A stretch of DNA of 44,500 nt from Micromonospora rosaria (GTDB lineage Bacteria; Actinomycetota; Actinomycetes; Mycobacteriales; Micromonosporaceae): contig NZ_LRQV01000050.1 in NCBI RefSeq assembly GCF_001567585.1, forward strand, positions 1 through 44,500. The letters are read 5' to 3'. Below the pieces are notes generated by a model that had not been told where the DNA came from, ran no database searches, and saw only the letters and a list, made by a program, of their open reading frames with translations. This document shows, in pieces, positions 1 through 7,294 of the stretch (its first letter is position 1; each line of letters opens with the position of its first letter). Position numbers and translations under genes: made by a program.

Positions 1-2
1 CG

Positions 3-275
3 TGGGCAAAGACGCTGCCGGCCCGCTATGTGCCCGACCCGCGCGCCTCCGACGAGGCGTGGATGGTCACCACCCCCGTTCGCATCGACCTCGGCAGCTA
101 CGTCGGACCGCTGCCGGACGTGTCCGGCCGTGACGACGCCCGCCGCGCCGTGTGGGTGCCCGCCGTCGACTACGACTGTGTGGTTCGCCACCTGACCGAG
201 GTCTACGCCGGGCAGGTGTTCCCCGCCCACCGGGACCTGCTCGCCGACGTGCTCGACACCCACCAGGCCGGCTAA
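3..275 (+). CDS. Nudix hydrolase, NUDT9-like C-terminal part (5' end missing)
   Basis: The reading frame is open from the first bases of the window, so the N-terminal part including the Nudix box is outside. The visible 90 residues contain DPRASDEAWM, close to the DPRNTDNAWMET motif of NUDT9-like ADP-ribose pyrophosphatases, followed by DDARRAVWVP and a histidine-containing C-terminal helix, which matches the end of that family. In the AICE pSAM2 a Nudix protein (Pif) gives immunity against redundant transfer, so a similar exclusion role is possible here but cannot be shown without the catalytic box. Its stop overlaps the next start (TAATG), so it is probably translated together with the genes downstream. 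Confidence 0.7.
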   Translation, partial: WAKTLPARYVPDPRASDEAWMVTTPVRIDLGSYVGPLPDVSGRDDARRAVWVPAVDYDCVVRHLTEVYAGQVFPAHRDLLADVLDTHQAG

Positions 276-451
276 TGGCCGACCACCCGCCGAAGCGCAC
301 CCGGTCGCGCTGGTCGACCAGCCCGCACGTGTCCCACACCGCCGGCCCGGCCGGCTTCACCGGCACCGCCGCCGCCGGCCGCGCCCACAACGTCAGCGAA
401 CACCGACCGTTCCTCATCACCCGACCCGCCAACCGGAAGGACTCCCGATGA
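275..451 (+). CDS. 58-residue basic hypothetical protein of the AICE
   Basis: This short frame starts at the ATG in the TAATG overlap with the upstream Nudix gene and ends in an ATGA overlap with the next gene. That tight packing is the main evidence that it is real. The product is small and basic, rich in Arg, His, Pro and Gly, with the start MADHPPKRTRSRW. No membrane segment, signal peptide or cysteine cluster is visible. I do not recognise a family. Position suggests an accessory protein of the element's regulation or transfer operon. Confidence 0.6.
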   Translation: MADHPPKRTRSRWSTSPHVSHTAGPAGFTGTAAAGRAHNVSEHRPFLITRPANRKDSR

Positions 452-1335
452 CCGCCCCGACCATCAACGGCACGAAGTTCCCTCAGCCCGTTGACGAACT
501 GTTGCCGTCCGCTCGGAAGCTGGCCGCCGACCTCGACGGCATCCCGTCGCGGAACAAGCTCATGCAGACCTACCGGATCGGCGCGGCCAAGGCCAACGAG
601 CTTCGGGACCGGCTGACCGCCGAGCGGGAGCAGCAGGCCGAGTCCGACCGAATCCACGCCCAACTCGTCCTGTCCGGCGGTCTGCTCGACCGGCCGATCC
701 TGTTCCCCGTCGACCCCGACCCCACCCCGGTCGACGCGGTCGACGTTCCCCGCGACGATCCCGAGGCCGCTCCGGCGGACACCCAGGCACCGCCGACCGC
801 CACCCCGCACCCGGAGCCGCCCGCCGAGGCGACCGCCCCCGAGGTGTCGCCCGAGGCCACGACGGTCAGTCACCCGGACACGCCCACCCCGACCGACACG
901 CCCGCCCGGCCGCGTGCGGCGGTGGTGTGGCCGGTGGTGCTGCTCGCCCTGCCGGCGTTCGTGGCGATCTGGTCCGGCTGGGTGGGCTTGGGCGGACTCA
1001 CTGGGTTCGGGGTGGTCCACCCGCTGCCGGGCATCTGGGACAGCTTCTCCATCAACTCGGCGATCACGCTGCCGATCGGGGTCGAGACCTACGGCGCGTA
1101 CGCCCTGTACGTGTGGTTGTCCGGCCGGGTACCGGACCGGGCACGTGCCTTCGCCAAGTGGTCGGCTCTCGGGTCGCTCGCTATCGGGGCTCTCGGTCAG
1201 GTCGCCTACCACCTGCTCGTGGCCGCCGGTATCACGTCGGCCCCGTGGTGGATCACCACCGCCGTCGCCTGTCTCCCCGTGGCCGTCCTCGGCATGGGCG
1301 CGGCGCTGGCGCACCTGGTCCGCGAGCAGCACTAG
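448..1335 (+). CDS. AICE membrane protein with N-terminal HTH-like region (Spd/DUF2637-like)
   Basis: The product has 295 residues in three parts. Residues 25-70 form a helix-rich segment (IPSRNKLMQTYRIGAAKA) of the kind seen in DNA-binding heads of mobile-element proteins. Residues 90-150 are a Pro/Thr/Asp-rich linker. Residues 155-290 contain about four hydrophobic membrane helices. Hydrophobic proteins of this architecture accompany traB in actinomycete elements, where Spd proteins help the DNA spread along the recipient mycelium. That role is inferred from architecture and position. The ATG overlaps the upstream stop (ATGA), which fixes the start. A large inverted repeat follows directly. 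Confidence 0.6.
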   Translation: MTAPTINGTKFPQPVDELLPSARKLAADLDGIPSRNKLMQTYRIGAAKANELRDRLTAEREQQAESDRIHAQLVLSGGLLDRPILFPVDPDPTPVDAVDVPRDDPEAAPADTQAPPTATPHPEPPAEATAPEVSPEATTVSHPDTPTPTDTPARPRAAVVWPVVLLALPAFVAIWSGWVGLGGLTGFGVVHPLPGIWDSFSINSAITLPIGVETYGAYALYVWLSGRVPDRARAFAKWSALGSLAIGALGQVAYHLLVAAGITSAPWWITTAVACLPVAVLGMGAALAHLVREQH

Positions 1336-1341
1336 CCCCGC

Positions 1342-1386
1342 CCGGCGGCACAGCCCAAGGCCTGGAAAACCGCGCTGTGCCGCCGG
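1342..1386 (+). repeat. Stem-loop A, first copy of a duplicated leader hairpin
   Basis: Perfect 13-bp inverted repeat with arms CCGGCGGCACAGC (1342-1354) and its complement (1374-1386), separated by 19 bases. It lies between the membrane protein gene and the zinc-ribbon gene. An almost identical hairpin lies 250 bases further on. No T-run follows, so a classic terminator is not clear; an attenuator, RNA-processing site or protein-binding site is equally possible. Confidence 0.75.
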
Positions 1387-1425
1387 CCTCAACCCTCAGC
1401 CATCACAACCGTGGGAGAGACCACC

Positions 1426-1452
1426 ATGTTCGCAGACTCGGCCGTCCGATGA
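1426..1452 (+). CDS. Possible 8-codon leader ORF
   Basis: ATG preceded by a purine-rich GGGAGAGA ribosome-binding stretch opens an eight-codon frame (MFADSAVR). Its stop overlaps the ATG of the zinc-ribbon gene (ATGA). The zinc-ribbon ATG itself has no Shine-Dalgarno sequence, so translation may enter here and restart. The frame is so short that chance is a real alternative. Confidence 0.3.
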   Translation: MFADSAVR

Positions 1453-1601
1453 AGTGCTTCATCTGTGGCAAGCCAGCCACCCGCCGCGTTGTCGTGTCGT
1501 CCCTGACCCGACCGAACACCCGCTACCTGTGCTGCGACGGCTGCGAGCCCCGGCACATCCCCGGCGGAGACGTCATCTCGATCTCCACCACCCCCCTCTG
1601 A
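1449..1601 (+). CDS. 50-residue zinc-ribbon protein
   Basis: The 50-residue product has CFIC near the start (C3, C6) and CCDGC in the middle (C29, C30, C33), so four cysteines can bind one zinc ion. The rest is short and polar. Treble-clef or ribbon micro-proteins of this size are common in actinomycete elements, but I cannot name the family. The ATG overlaps the stop of a possible 8-codon leader frame. The gene is isolated between two copies of the same hairpin, which suggests it is a regulatory cassette controlled separately from its neighbours. It could bind DNA, RNA or the downstream translocase; none of this is shown by the sequence. Confidence 0.6.
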   Translation: MKCFICGKPATRRVVVSSLTRPNTRYLCCDGCEPRHIPGGDVISISTTPL

Positions 1602-1608
1602 CCCCCAT

Positions 1609-1657
1609 CCGGCGGCACAGCCCTACCGGCCTCGCAAACCACGGGCTGTGCCGCCGG
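1609..1657 (+). repeat. Stem-loop B, second copy of the duplicated leader hairpin
   Basis: Perfect 15-bp inverted repeat with arms CCGGCGGCACAGCCC (1609-1623) and its complement (1643-1657). The arms repeat those of 1342-1386. The flanking bases down to the next start codon also resemble each other, so hairpin plus leader look duplicated. It stands 38 bases before the traB start codon and could attenuate traB or bind a regulator. Confidence 0.75.
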
Positions 1658-1695
1658 CCCCCATCCCTGACAGAACCAGTTGGAGGAACACCATC

Positions 1696-3888
1696 ATGAC
1701 TGCCCCTGATGACGAGCGCTTTGACTGGCAGGCGGCTGAGGCCGATCTGACGGTTGGGCCGGATGCTGAGGTGGTCGACCTGGACGAGGCGCGGGCGCGG
1801 CGGGTGCCGTCGCCCCGCCCGCCGGCCGACGACAACGACGACGACACCGACGCTGAGACGGTGGACGACGGGCCGGGCCGCATCGGTGGTCCGGTGGACA
1901 TGGCCGGTGACATTCCGGCCGAGGTGGTGGCGCGGCAGCGTGAGCGTCGGCCGATCCTGGCCGAGTGGGCGCGGTCGGGCCGGGGCTTGCGTGCCGCTGT
2001 CCGGCACCAGGCCAAGGATGCCGGCTACGTAGCCGCGTATCACGGTGTCCGGTTGCCGAAGTACCTGGTGAAGGCGATCGCGTGGGCACCGATCGGCGCG
2101 GTTCGCGGGATCGGTCAGGCGTTGCGGTGGGCGACCGCCGAGGAAGGGAACTGGCACCTACGGCAGGCTGCCGCGTCGCGGGGTGACGCCGACACGTGGT
2201 TGAAGCTGGACGCCCGGCGGCAGCGTCAGTCGGTGTGGCGGTGGTGGGTTCTCGCCGCCGGCACCGCCGGCACCGGGGCCGGTGTGGTCGTGGTGGCTGC
2301 CGGGCCGTCGTGGTGGTCGGCGGTCGCGGCCGGCGTGGTGGTGCCGTGGTTGGCGACCCGAGGTCGTCCGGCTGACAAGCCGCTCACCGATCGGGTCACG
2401 GAAGGCACCCGCTACCGCAAGCTCACCGCCGACCTGGTCCGGCGGGCGCTCACGTCGCTGCAAATGGCCGCCATCAACTCGGCGGTCGCCAAGGACCCGA
2501 AGGCGATCAGCTTCCCGGTCGACATCCACCGCGACGGCCCCGGCCACCTCGCGGTGGTCGACCTCCCGTACGGGGTGGAGGCGGCCGAGGTGGTCGCCCG
2601 GCGCGGCAAGCTCGCATCGGCGATGCGCCTGCCCCTGGACCAGGTGTGGCCGGAACCGGCCCCCGGACACACCGGCCGGTTGGCGTTGTGGGTCGGGTAC
2701 GAGCCGGCGTCGCAGATGAAGCAACCCCCGTGGCCGCTGCTGGCCGGCACGGCGCGGGTGGACGTGTTCAAGCCGTTCCCGTTCGCCACCACGCCCCGGC
2801 TGGACACGGTGACGGTGGACCTGATGTTCCGCAACTTCCTGTTCGGCGGACAGCCCGGCAGCGGGAAGACGTTCGCGTTGCGTGACCTGATCCTCGCCGC
2901 AGCCCTGGACCCGCGCGCGGAGATCCGGGGCTACGAGTTGAAGGGAGTCGGCGACTTCGCGGTGTTGGAGCCGGTGATGGCCGAGTACGGCAACGGCTTC
3001 GACGACGACACCCTCGCCCGGTGTTTCGCGTTCATCGAGTGGCTGTACGAGGAATGCCGCCGCCGCTCCAAGCGCATCGAGCACTACGCCCGACTCGGGA
3101 AGGCACCCGAGAACAAGGTCACCCCCGAACTCGCGTCGTTGAAGGGGTCCGGGCTGCACCCGCTGGTGGCCTGGTTCGATGAGCTGCAAGAGCTGATGAC
3201 CAGCAAGTACGGCAAAGACGCCGGGGAAATCCTGGAGAAGGTCATCAAGCTGGGTCGGGCGTTGGGTGTGATCATCCTGATCGGGACGCAGATCCCCGAC
3301 AAGGACAGCTTGCCGACCGGCATCACCCGCAACGTCAACTCCCGGTTCTGCCTGTCCGTGGCCGACCAGACCGCGAACGACATGATCCTCGGGACGTCGG
3401 CGTACAAGAACGGCTACCGGGCGACGGTGTTTCAGCCGGTGGACGAGGCCGGGTGGGGCATCCTGCGCGGGTTCGGCAAGGTCGCCTCCGTCCGGTCGTT
3501 CTACGTCGACACCACCGCCGCCGCCCGGATCGTGGCCCGCGCCGTCGCCTTGCGCGCCACGGCCGGCACCCTGCCCAACCTCGATGAGCAGACCCGCGAC
3601 GCCGGGCCGGTCGCCGACCTGCTCGCCGACCTCGCGCGGGTGTGGCCGGGCGACGACAAGGCCGTCTGGAACGAGACGCTGTGCGGGCTGCTGGCCGAGC
3701 TGCGGCCCGACGTCTACACGGGGTGGGAAGCCGCCCAACTCACCACCGCACTCAAGCCACACCCCCTGGTGAAGGTCGGCGACGTGGGTCGGCGGGTCGA
3801 CGGAAAGGCCGTCACCCGGCGCGGCATCAAGCACACCGACCTTCTCAAGGCGATCGCGGAGCGTGACCGGAAGCGGTCCGCCGGCTAG
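1696..3888 (+). CDS. traB: TraB/FtsK-SpoIIIE-type conjugal DNA translocase
   Basis: The 730-residue protein is expected to pump double-stranded DNA between mycelial cells as a membrane-anchored hexamer. An acidic N-terminal region is followed by two membrane helices (about 183-220). The ATPase core has a Walker A motif GGQPGSGKT (384-392) and Walker B LVAWFDE (490-496). A small basic C-terminal domain (about 690-730, GRRVDGKAVTRRGIK) fits the winged-helix domain that in TraB proteins reads 8-bp TRS repeats in the clt locus. The ATG at 1696 has GGAGGA eight bases upstream; longer frames extend into the hairpin and are rejected. A GCTAGC repeat cluster directly after the gene is a candidate clt. 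Confidence 0.9.
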   Translation: MTAPDDERFDWQAAEADLTVGPDAEVVDLDEARARRVPSPRPPADDNDDDTDAETVDDGPGRIGGPVDMAGDIPAEVVARQRERRPILAEWARSGRGLRAAVRHQAKDAGYVAAYHGVRLPKYLVKAIAWAPIGAVRGIGQALRWATAEEGNWHLRQAAASRGDADTWLKLDARRQRQSVWRWWVLAAGTAGTGAGVVVVAAGPSWWSAVAAGVVVPWLATRGRPADKPLTDRVTEGTRYRKLTADLVRRALTSLQMAAINSAVAKDPKAISFPVDIHRDGPGHLAVVDLPYGVEAAEVVARRGKLASAMRLPLDQVWPEPAPGHTGRLALWVGYEPASQMKQPPWPLLAGTARVDVFKPFPFATTPRLDTVTVDLMFRNFLFGGQPGSGKTFALRDLILAAALDPRAEIRGYELKGVGDFAVLEPVMAEYGNGFDDDTLARCFAFIEWLYEECRRRSKRIEHYARLGKAPENKVTPELASLKGSGLHPLVAWFDELQELMTSKYGKDAGEILEKVIKLGRALGVIILIGTQIPDKDSLPTGITRNVNSRFCLSVADQTANDMILGTSAYKNGYRATVFQPVDEAGWGILRGFGKVASVRSFYVDTTAAARIVARAVALRATAGTLPNLDEQTRDAGPVADLLADLARVWPGDDKAVWNETLCGLLAELRPDVYTGWEAAQLTTALKPHPLVKVGDVGRRVDGKAVTRRGIKHTDLLKAIAERDRKRSAG

Positions 3889-3951
3889 CCCGCCGTGTGG
3901 GTGCTAGCGCTAGCGGCCCGACCTGCTAGCGCTAGCACCCCCGCTAGCACC
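3884..3951 (+). repeat. GCTAGC repeat cluster, candidate clt transfer locus
   Basis: Six GCTAGC hexamers occur within 68 bases: 3884, 3903, 3909, 3925, 3931 and 3943. The first overlaps the traB stop codon. Four of them form a perfect 15-bp inverted repeat (3900-3914 and 3925-3939) with a 10-base loop. In pSVH1- and pIJ101-type elements the clt locus, bound by the TraB C-terminal domain, consists of short repeats near traB. Position and repeat form fit, but the hexamer differs from the published TRS, so a terminator or operator is the alternative. Confidence 0.6.
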
Positions 3952-3963
3952 ACATCCCAATCA

Positions 3964-3992
3964 TGAGCTGCCCTCTAGCGGATAGCAGCTCA
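3964..3992 (+). repeat. Inverted repeat upstream of a small membrane-protein gene
   Basis: TGAGCTGC (3964-3971) pairs with GCAGCTCA (3985-3992) across 13 bases. It lies between the GCTAGC cluster and the GTG start at 4031. It could be an operator or part of the transfer locus; no promoter is convincing. Confidence 0.4.
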
Positions 3993-4030
3993 CAGCCCTC
4001 TACGCCCTGAAACCGGCCCCGGAGGCTCTT

Positions 4031-4279
4031 GTGGACCCCCTGCTCACCCTCGCTATCACCGTCGCCGCACCGGCCGCGCTGGTCACGCTCGGTTATGCCG
4101 GCTTGTGCTACGTCCGCCCGTTCACCCGGTGCCGCCGCTGCGCCGGAACCGGCCAGACCACGACGCGGTTCCTGCGCCGGCCGCGTGCCTGCCGGCGCTG
4201 CGACCGAGGTATCCACCTGCGCGTCGGTCGGCGGATCTTCGCCTACTTCCACCGCATCCGCAGCGAGGCCACCCGATGA
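4031..4279 (+). CDS. Small membrane protein with two CxxC knuckles
   Basis: The 82-residue product begins with one hydrophobic helix (about 5-28), then carries CRRC and a second CRRC about 18 residues later, followed by a basic tail. This suggests a membrane-anchored zinc knuckle facing the cytoplasm. The GTG start is chosen because GGAGG lies 7 bases upstream (4020-4024). The stop overlaps the next ATG. Small proteins of this type sit between traB and the replication genes in actinomycete elements and may be Spd-like spread factors, but no family is recognised. Confidence 0.65.
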   Translation: MDPLLTLAITVAAPAALVTLGYAGLCYVRPFTRCRRCAGTGQTTTRFLRRPRACRRCDRGIHLRVGRRIFAYFHRIRSEATR

Positions 4280-4566
4280 CCCGCCGCGCCGGGCACACCG
4301 ACTGGTGCGGCCGGGACCACCGCTGCAACCTCGGCGAGCACCGCTCCGACGAACTCGTGGTCGATCTGCCCGGCCGTGCCCGCGCCGTCCTGGTGCGGGT
4401 GCGGACCGCCGCCGGCCGCGACCACGCCGAAATCCGGCTACGGGTCGCACTGGCCCCGACCGAGGTGGCCGCCCGCCGTCAGTTGGTCGGGCTACTCGCC
4501 GACGTCCGTCAGGCCGTGACCCGCGCGGGCATCGCCGCCCGGCCGGCAGCGGGGAGGGCCGGGTGA
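4276..4566 (+). CDS. 96-residue hypothetical AICE protein
   Basis: The ATG overlaps the preceding stop (ATGA) and the stop overlaps the next ATG (TGATG), so the frame is part of a coupled chain. The N-terminal 30 residues contain two Cys and five His (HTDWCGRDHRCNLGEH), a possible metal site. The rest is an alternating beta/alpha stretch rich in Arg, Ala and Val with no membrane helix. I do not recognise the family. Codon use matches its neighbours, which supports real coding. Confidence 0.6.
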   Translation: MTRRAGHTDWCGRDHRCNLGEHRSDELVVDLPGRARAVLVRVRTAAGRDHAEIRLRVALAPTEVAARRQLVGLLADVRQAVTRAGIAARPAAGRAG

Positions 4567-4838
4567 TGGAGGTCTGGTTGACCGGCACCACGCCGGAACT
4601 CGCCGCCGCGATCGACGCCCTGACCGCCGCCGCCTATGTGGTGTTCCGCGGTGACCCGCACCCGCTGGCCGGGGTTGACGCCGGACGGCACCGCGTCTAC
4701 CTGCGGCTCGCGCTCACCGCCACCGCCCGCCCCGCCCGTCCGGTCGACCGGGGTGGGCAGGGTGCGGCGCTCATCGACCTCGACACCGCCCGCGCCACCC
4801 GCCGCGCCCCCGCATGGAAGGAGACCCCCGGTGCCTGA
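4566..4838 (+). CDS. 90-residue hypothetical AICE protein
   Basis: The product begins MEVWLTGTTPELAAAIDAL and looks like a small alpha/beta protein without cysteines or membrane helices. The start lies in a TGATG overlap, and the end overlaps the GTG of the primase gene by eight bases; the primase ribosome-binding site (GGAAGGAGA) lies inside this gene. Placement directly before the replication module suggests an accessory replication role, but nothing in the sequence proves it. Confidence 0.6.
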   Translation: MEVWLTGTTPELAAAIDALTAAAYVVFRGDPHPLAGVDAGRHRVYLRLALTATARPARPVDRGGQGAALIDLDTARATRRAPAWKETPGA

Positions 4839-5727
4839 CGACCTGCTCGCTGCCGCGCTCGCCCACGCCGCACGAGGCTGGCACGTCTTCCCCCTCCGCC
4901 CTGACGACAAGCGACCCGCCGTGCCCGACCACAGCGGAGACGACTGCACCGGCCGCGACCCGCGCTGCCGGGCCGCCGGCCGGCACCTCGGGTGGGAAGA
5001 CCGCGCCACCACCGACCCGACCCGTATCCGCCGGGCATGGACCACCCGCCCCTACGGCATCGGGGTGGCGTGCGGCCCGTCGGGGCTGGTCGTGGTCGAC
5101 CTGGACGTCACCGATGGTGGGCCGTCCGGCCTGGACACTCTCACCGACCTGACCGGCCGGCACGGCGGGACCGTCGACCCGACGTACACCGTCACGACCG
5201 GCCGAGGTGGCGCGCACCTCTACTACCGGCACCCCGACACCGGGCCGACGTTGCGAAACACGGCCGGCACGGTCGGCCCGATGGTCGACACCCGCGCGCA
5301 CGGCGGGTACGTCGTGGGCGCCGGAAGCACGGTCGCCGGGCGGCCCTACACGGTGGCGCTCGACTGCGACCCCGACCCGCTACCCGCATGGCTGGCCGAC
5401 CTGCTCGCCCCCGCCCCGCGACCGGCCCACCGGCCTGCCGTGGTCGGGTTGCCGGCCGACCGGCGCGGCCGATACGTGGCCGCCGCGATCCGCCGCCAGG
5501 TCGACCACCTCACCCACGCCCCCGAAGGGCAGCGCAATCACGCCTTGTTCGCCAGCGCGGTCGCGCTCGGTCAGTTGGCTGCCGGGGGAGCGCTCACCGA
5601 TGACGACGTGACCGCCGCCCTGGAGCCCGCCGCCTTGTCGATCGGGCTGCGGCACGGGGAGGTCACCCGCACCATCGCGTCCGGCCTGCGGGTCGGGGCG
5701 CGTCAACCCAGGAAGGTGGCCGCATGA
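4831..5727 (+). CDS. Bifunctional DNA primase/polymerase (Prim-Pol)
   Basis: This 298-residue protein should make primers and extend them during replication of the excised element. The Prim-Pol core shows the catalytic acidic pair in VVVDLDV (D90, D92), the histidine strand GGAHLYY (H129), and the later VDTRAHGGYVVGAGS strand (152-166) typical of this superfamily. A small helical region follows from about 205. The GTG at 4831 is chosen for its upstream GGAAGGAGA. The stop overlaps the ATG of the helicase-like partner. In AICE classification such a protein defines the RepPP type of replication initiator. Confidence 0.85.
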   Translation: MPDDLLAAALAHAARGWHVFPLRPDDKRPAVPDHSGDDCTGRDPRCRAAGRHLGWEDRATTDPTRIRRAWTTRPYGIGVACGPSGLVVVDLDVTDGGPSGLDTLTDLTGRHGGTVDPTYTVTTGRGGAHLYYRHPDTGPTLRNTAGTVGPMVDTRAHGGYVVGAGSTVAGRPYTVALDCDPDPLPAWLADLLAPAPRPAHRPAVVGLPADRRGRYVAAAIRRQVDHLTHAPEGQRNHALFASAVALGQLAAGGALTDDDVTAALEPAALSIGLRHGEVTRTIASGLRVGARQPRKVAA

Positions 5728-7289
5728 GCAGCGACCGGCGGTTGCAGGTCGGCACCGGCCCCGAAACCATCCGCACCCTCAAAGCCGCCCTGACGGATGG
5801 GGTGCTGCCCGACACGTACGTGTCGGCCGGCACCCTCGTGCACATGGAGTCGGTGTCCGGTGGCCTCACCACCGCCGCCGACGACGACTCACCCCTCCCG
5901 GTCGCGGCGAGCCCGGTCACCCCGGCCGGCTTGGCGGGGTTGCTCGCCGAACACGCCTACGTTTACCGGGTGAAGGTCCGCAAGAACGACAGCGGCGACC
6001 CCGAACCGTACGAGGAAGAAGTCACCCCACCTCGGGAGATCCTGTCGTCGGTGCTGGCGGGGAAGACGTGGCCGAACGTCGCACCGCTGCGCGGGATCAT
6101 CGGCGCACCTGTTCTGCGCCGTGACGGGACGCTGTTGCAGCGGCCCGGTTACGACCCGGCTACCGGCCTGTACCTCGCCGCCAAGGTCGCGCTGCCTCCG
6201 GTGCCCGACCAGCCCACCGGCGAGCAGGTCAGCGAGGCGAGACGGTTCCTGCTCGGACGGTTCCTGCGCGATTTCCCATGGGCGAGCGCCGCCGACCGGG
6301 CGAACTACGTCGCGCTGCTGGCCACACCGATCCTGCGACACTTCACCCGCAGCCTGACCCCTTTCGCGCTGATCGACGCCACCATGCCCTCATCGGGGAA
6401 AACCATCCTGACCGCCGGGCCGGGAATGCTCTACGGGCAGCGGGTCATGCCGTGGGCGTACTCCGACGAAGAACTCCGCAAGAGCATCACGGCGGTGTTG
6501 GCCGAGCAGGTCGGGGTGGTGATCTGGGACAACCTCGCCGAGGGCACCGTCATCGACTCCGCTGTGCTCGCCCAGCTCGTCACGAGCGGGGTGTGGTCGG
6601 ATCGGCAGTTGGGCGCGTCGCGCAACGTCGCCACCGTCAACGACCGGCTGTGGATGGCCACCGGCAACAACCTGCAAGTCGGCGGAGACATGGCCTCCCG
6701 AACCGTGCGGGTGCACCTAGACCCGAACATGCCCCGACCGGAACTCCGCGACCAGTCCGGGTTCGGCATCCCGCACCTTGACCAGTGGATCACCGACCCG
6801 GCCAACCAACTGACCGTCCTGTGGCACCTCCTGGTCCTGGTGCTCGACTGGACCCGTCAAGGGGCACCCCGCGCCGCCGGGCTGTCGATGCGGCAGTTCA
6901 CCCCGTGGGCGCAAGCACTCGGCGGGTTCCTCGCCCACCACCACATCGACGGGTTCCTCACCAACGCGGCGGACGTGCGAGAGATCGATGAAGACGAAAC
7001 GCGCTGGCGCGCGTTCCTCACCACCTGGCACGAGCGCCACGCCGGTCGGCCCCTGACCGCCGCCGACCTTCGTCGTGACGCCGAACCGATGACGCTGGGC
7101 AGCGACGTTCACGACCCGTGGGACGGGCAGTTCATCACCACCAGCGCCGGACGCCTACCCAACCCCCTCCAACTCGGGCGACTGCTGACCGGGCAGGCCG
7201 GACGATGGCGCGGCGACCACGTCGTCCGGGCCGGGAAGAGTGAGCGCGGTGACCGGGCCGTGTTCTGGGTCGAACGCCACCAGGGCTGA
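5724..7289 (+). CDS. AAA+/helicase-like replication protein paired with Prim-Pol
   Basis: The 521-residue product has a P-loop TMPSSGKT (220-227), a Walker B-like strand VVIWDN (265-270), a sensor-like MATGNN (311-316) and a candidate arginine finger in MASRTVRV (R326). This is the layout of a ring-forming ATPase of the helicase superfamily 3/AAA+ kind. It begins in an ATGA overlap with Prim-Pol, and the pair probably acts as primase plus replicative helicase. The C-terminal third (after 400) is helical with no recognised motif and may bind the origin. The iteron array starts six bases after the stop, which supports an initiator role. The exact family name is uncertain. Confidence 0.75.
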   Translation: MSSDRRLQVGTGPETIRTLKAALTDGVLPDTYVSAGTLVHMESVSGGLTTAADDDSPLPVAASPVTPAGLAGLLAEHAYVYRVKVRKNDSGDPEPYEEEVTPPREILSSVLAGKTWPNVAPLRGIIGAPVLRRDGTLLQRPGYDPATGLYLAAKVALPPVPDQPTGEQVSEARRFLLGRFLRDFPWASAADRANYVALLATPILRHFTRSLTPFALIDATMPSSGKTILTAGPGMLYGQRVMPWAYSDEELRKSITAVLAEQVGVVIWDNLAEGTVIDSAVLAQLVTSGVWSDRQLGASRNVATVNDRLWMATGNNLQVGGDMASRTVRVHLDPNMPRPELRDQSGFGIPHLDQWITDPANQLTVLWHLLVLVLDWTRQGAPRAAGLSMRQFTPWAQALGGFLAHHHIDGFLTNAADVREIDEDETRWRAFLTTWHERHAGRPLTAADLRRDAEPMTLGSDVHDPWDGQFITTSAGRLPNPLQLGRLLTGQAGRWRGDHVVRAGKSERGDRAVFWVERHQG

Positions 7290-7294
7290 AACCC

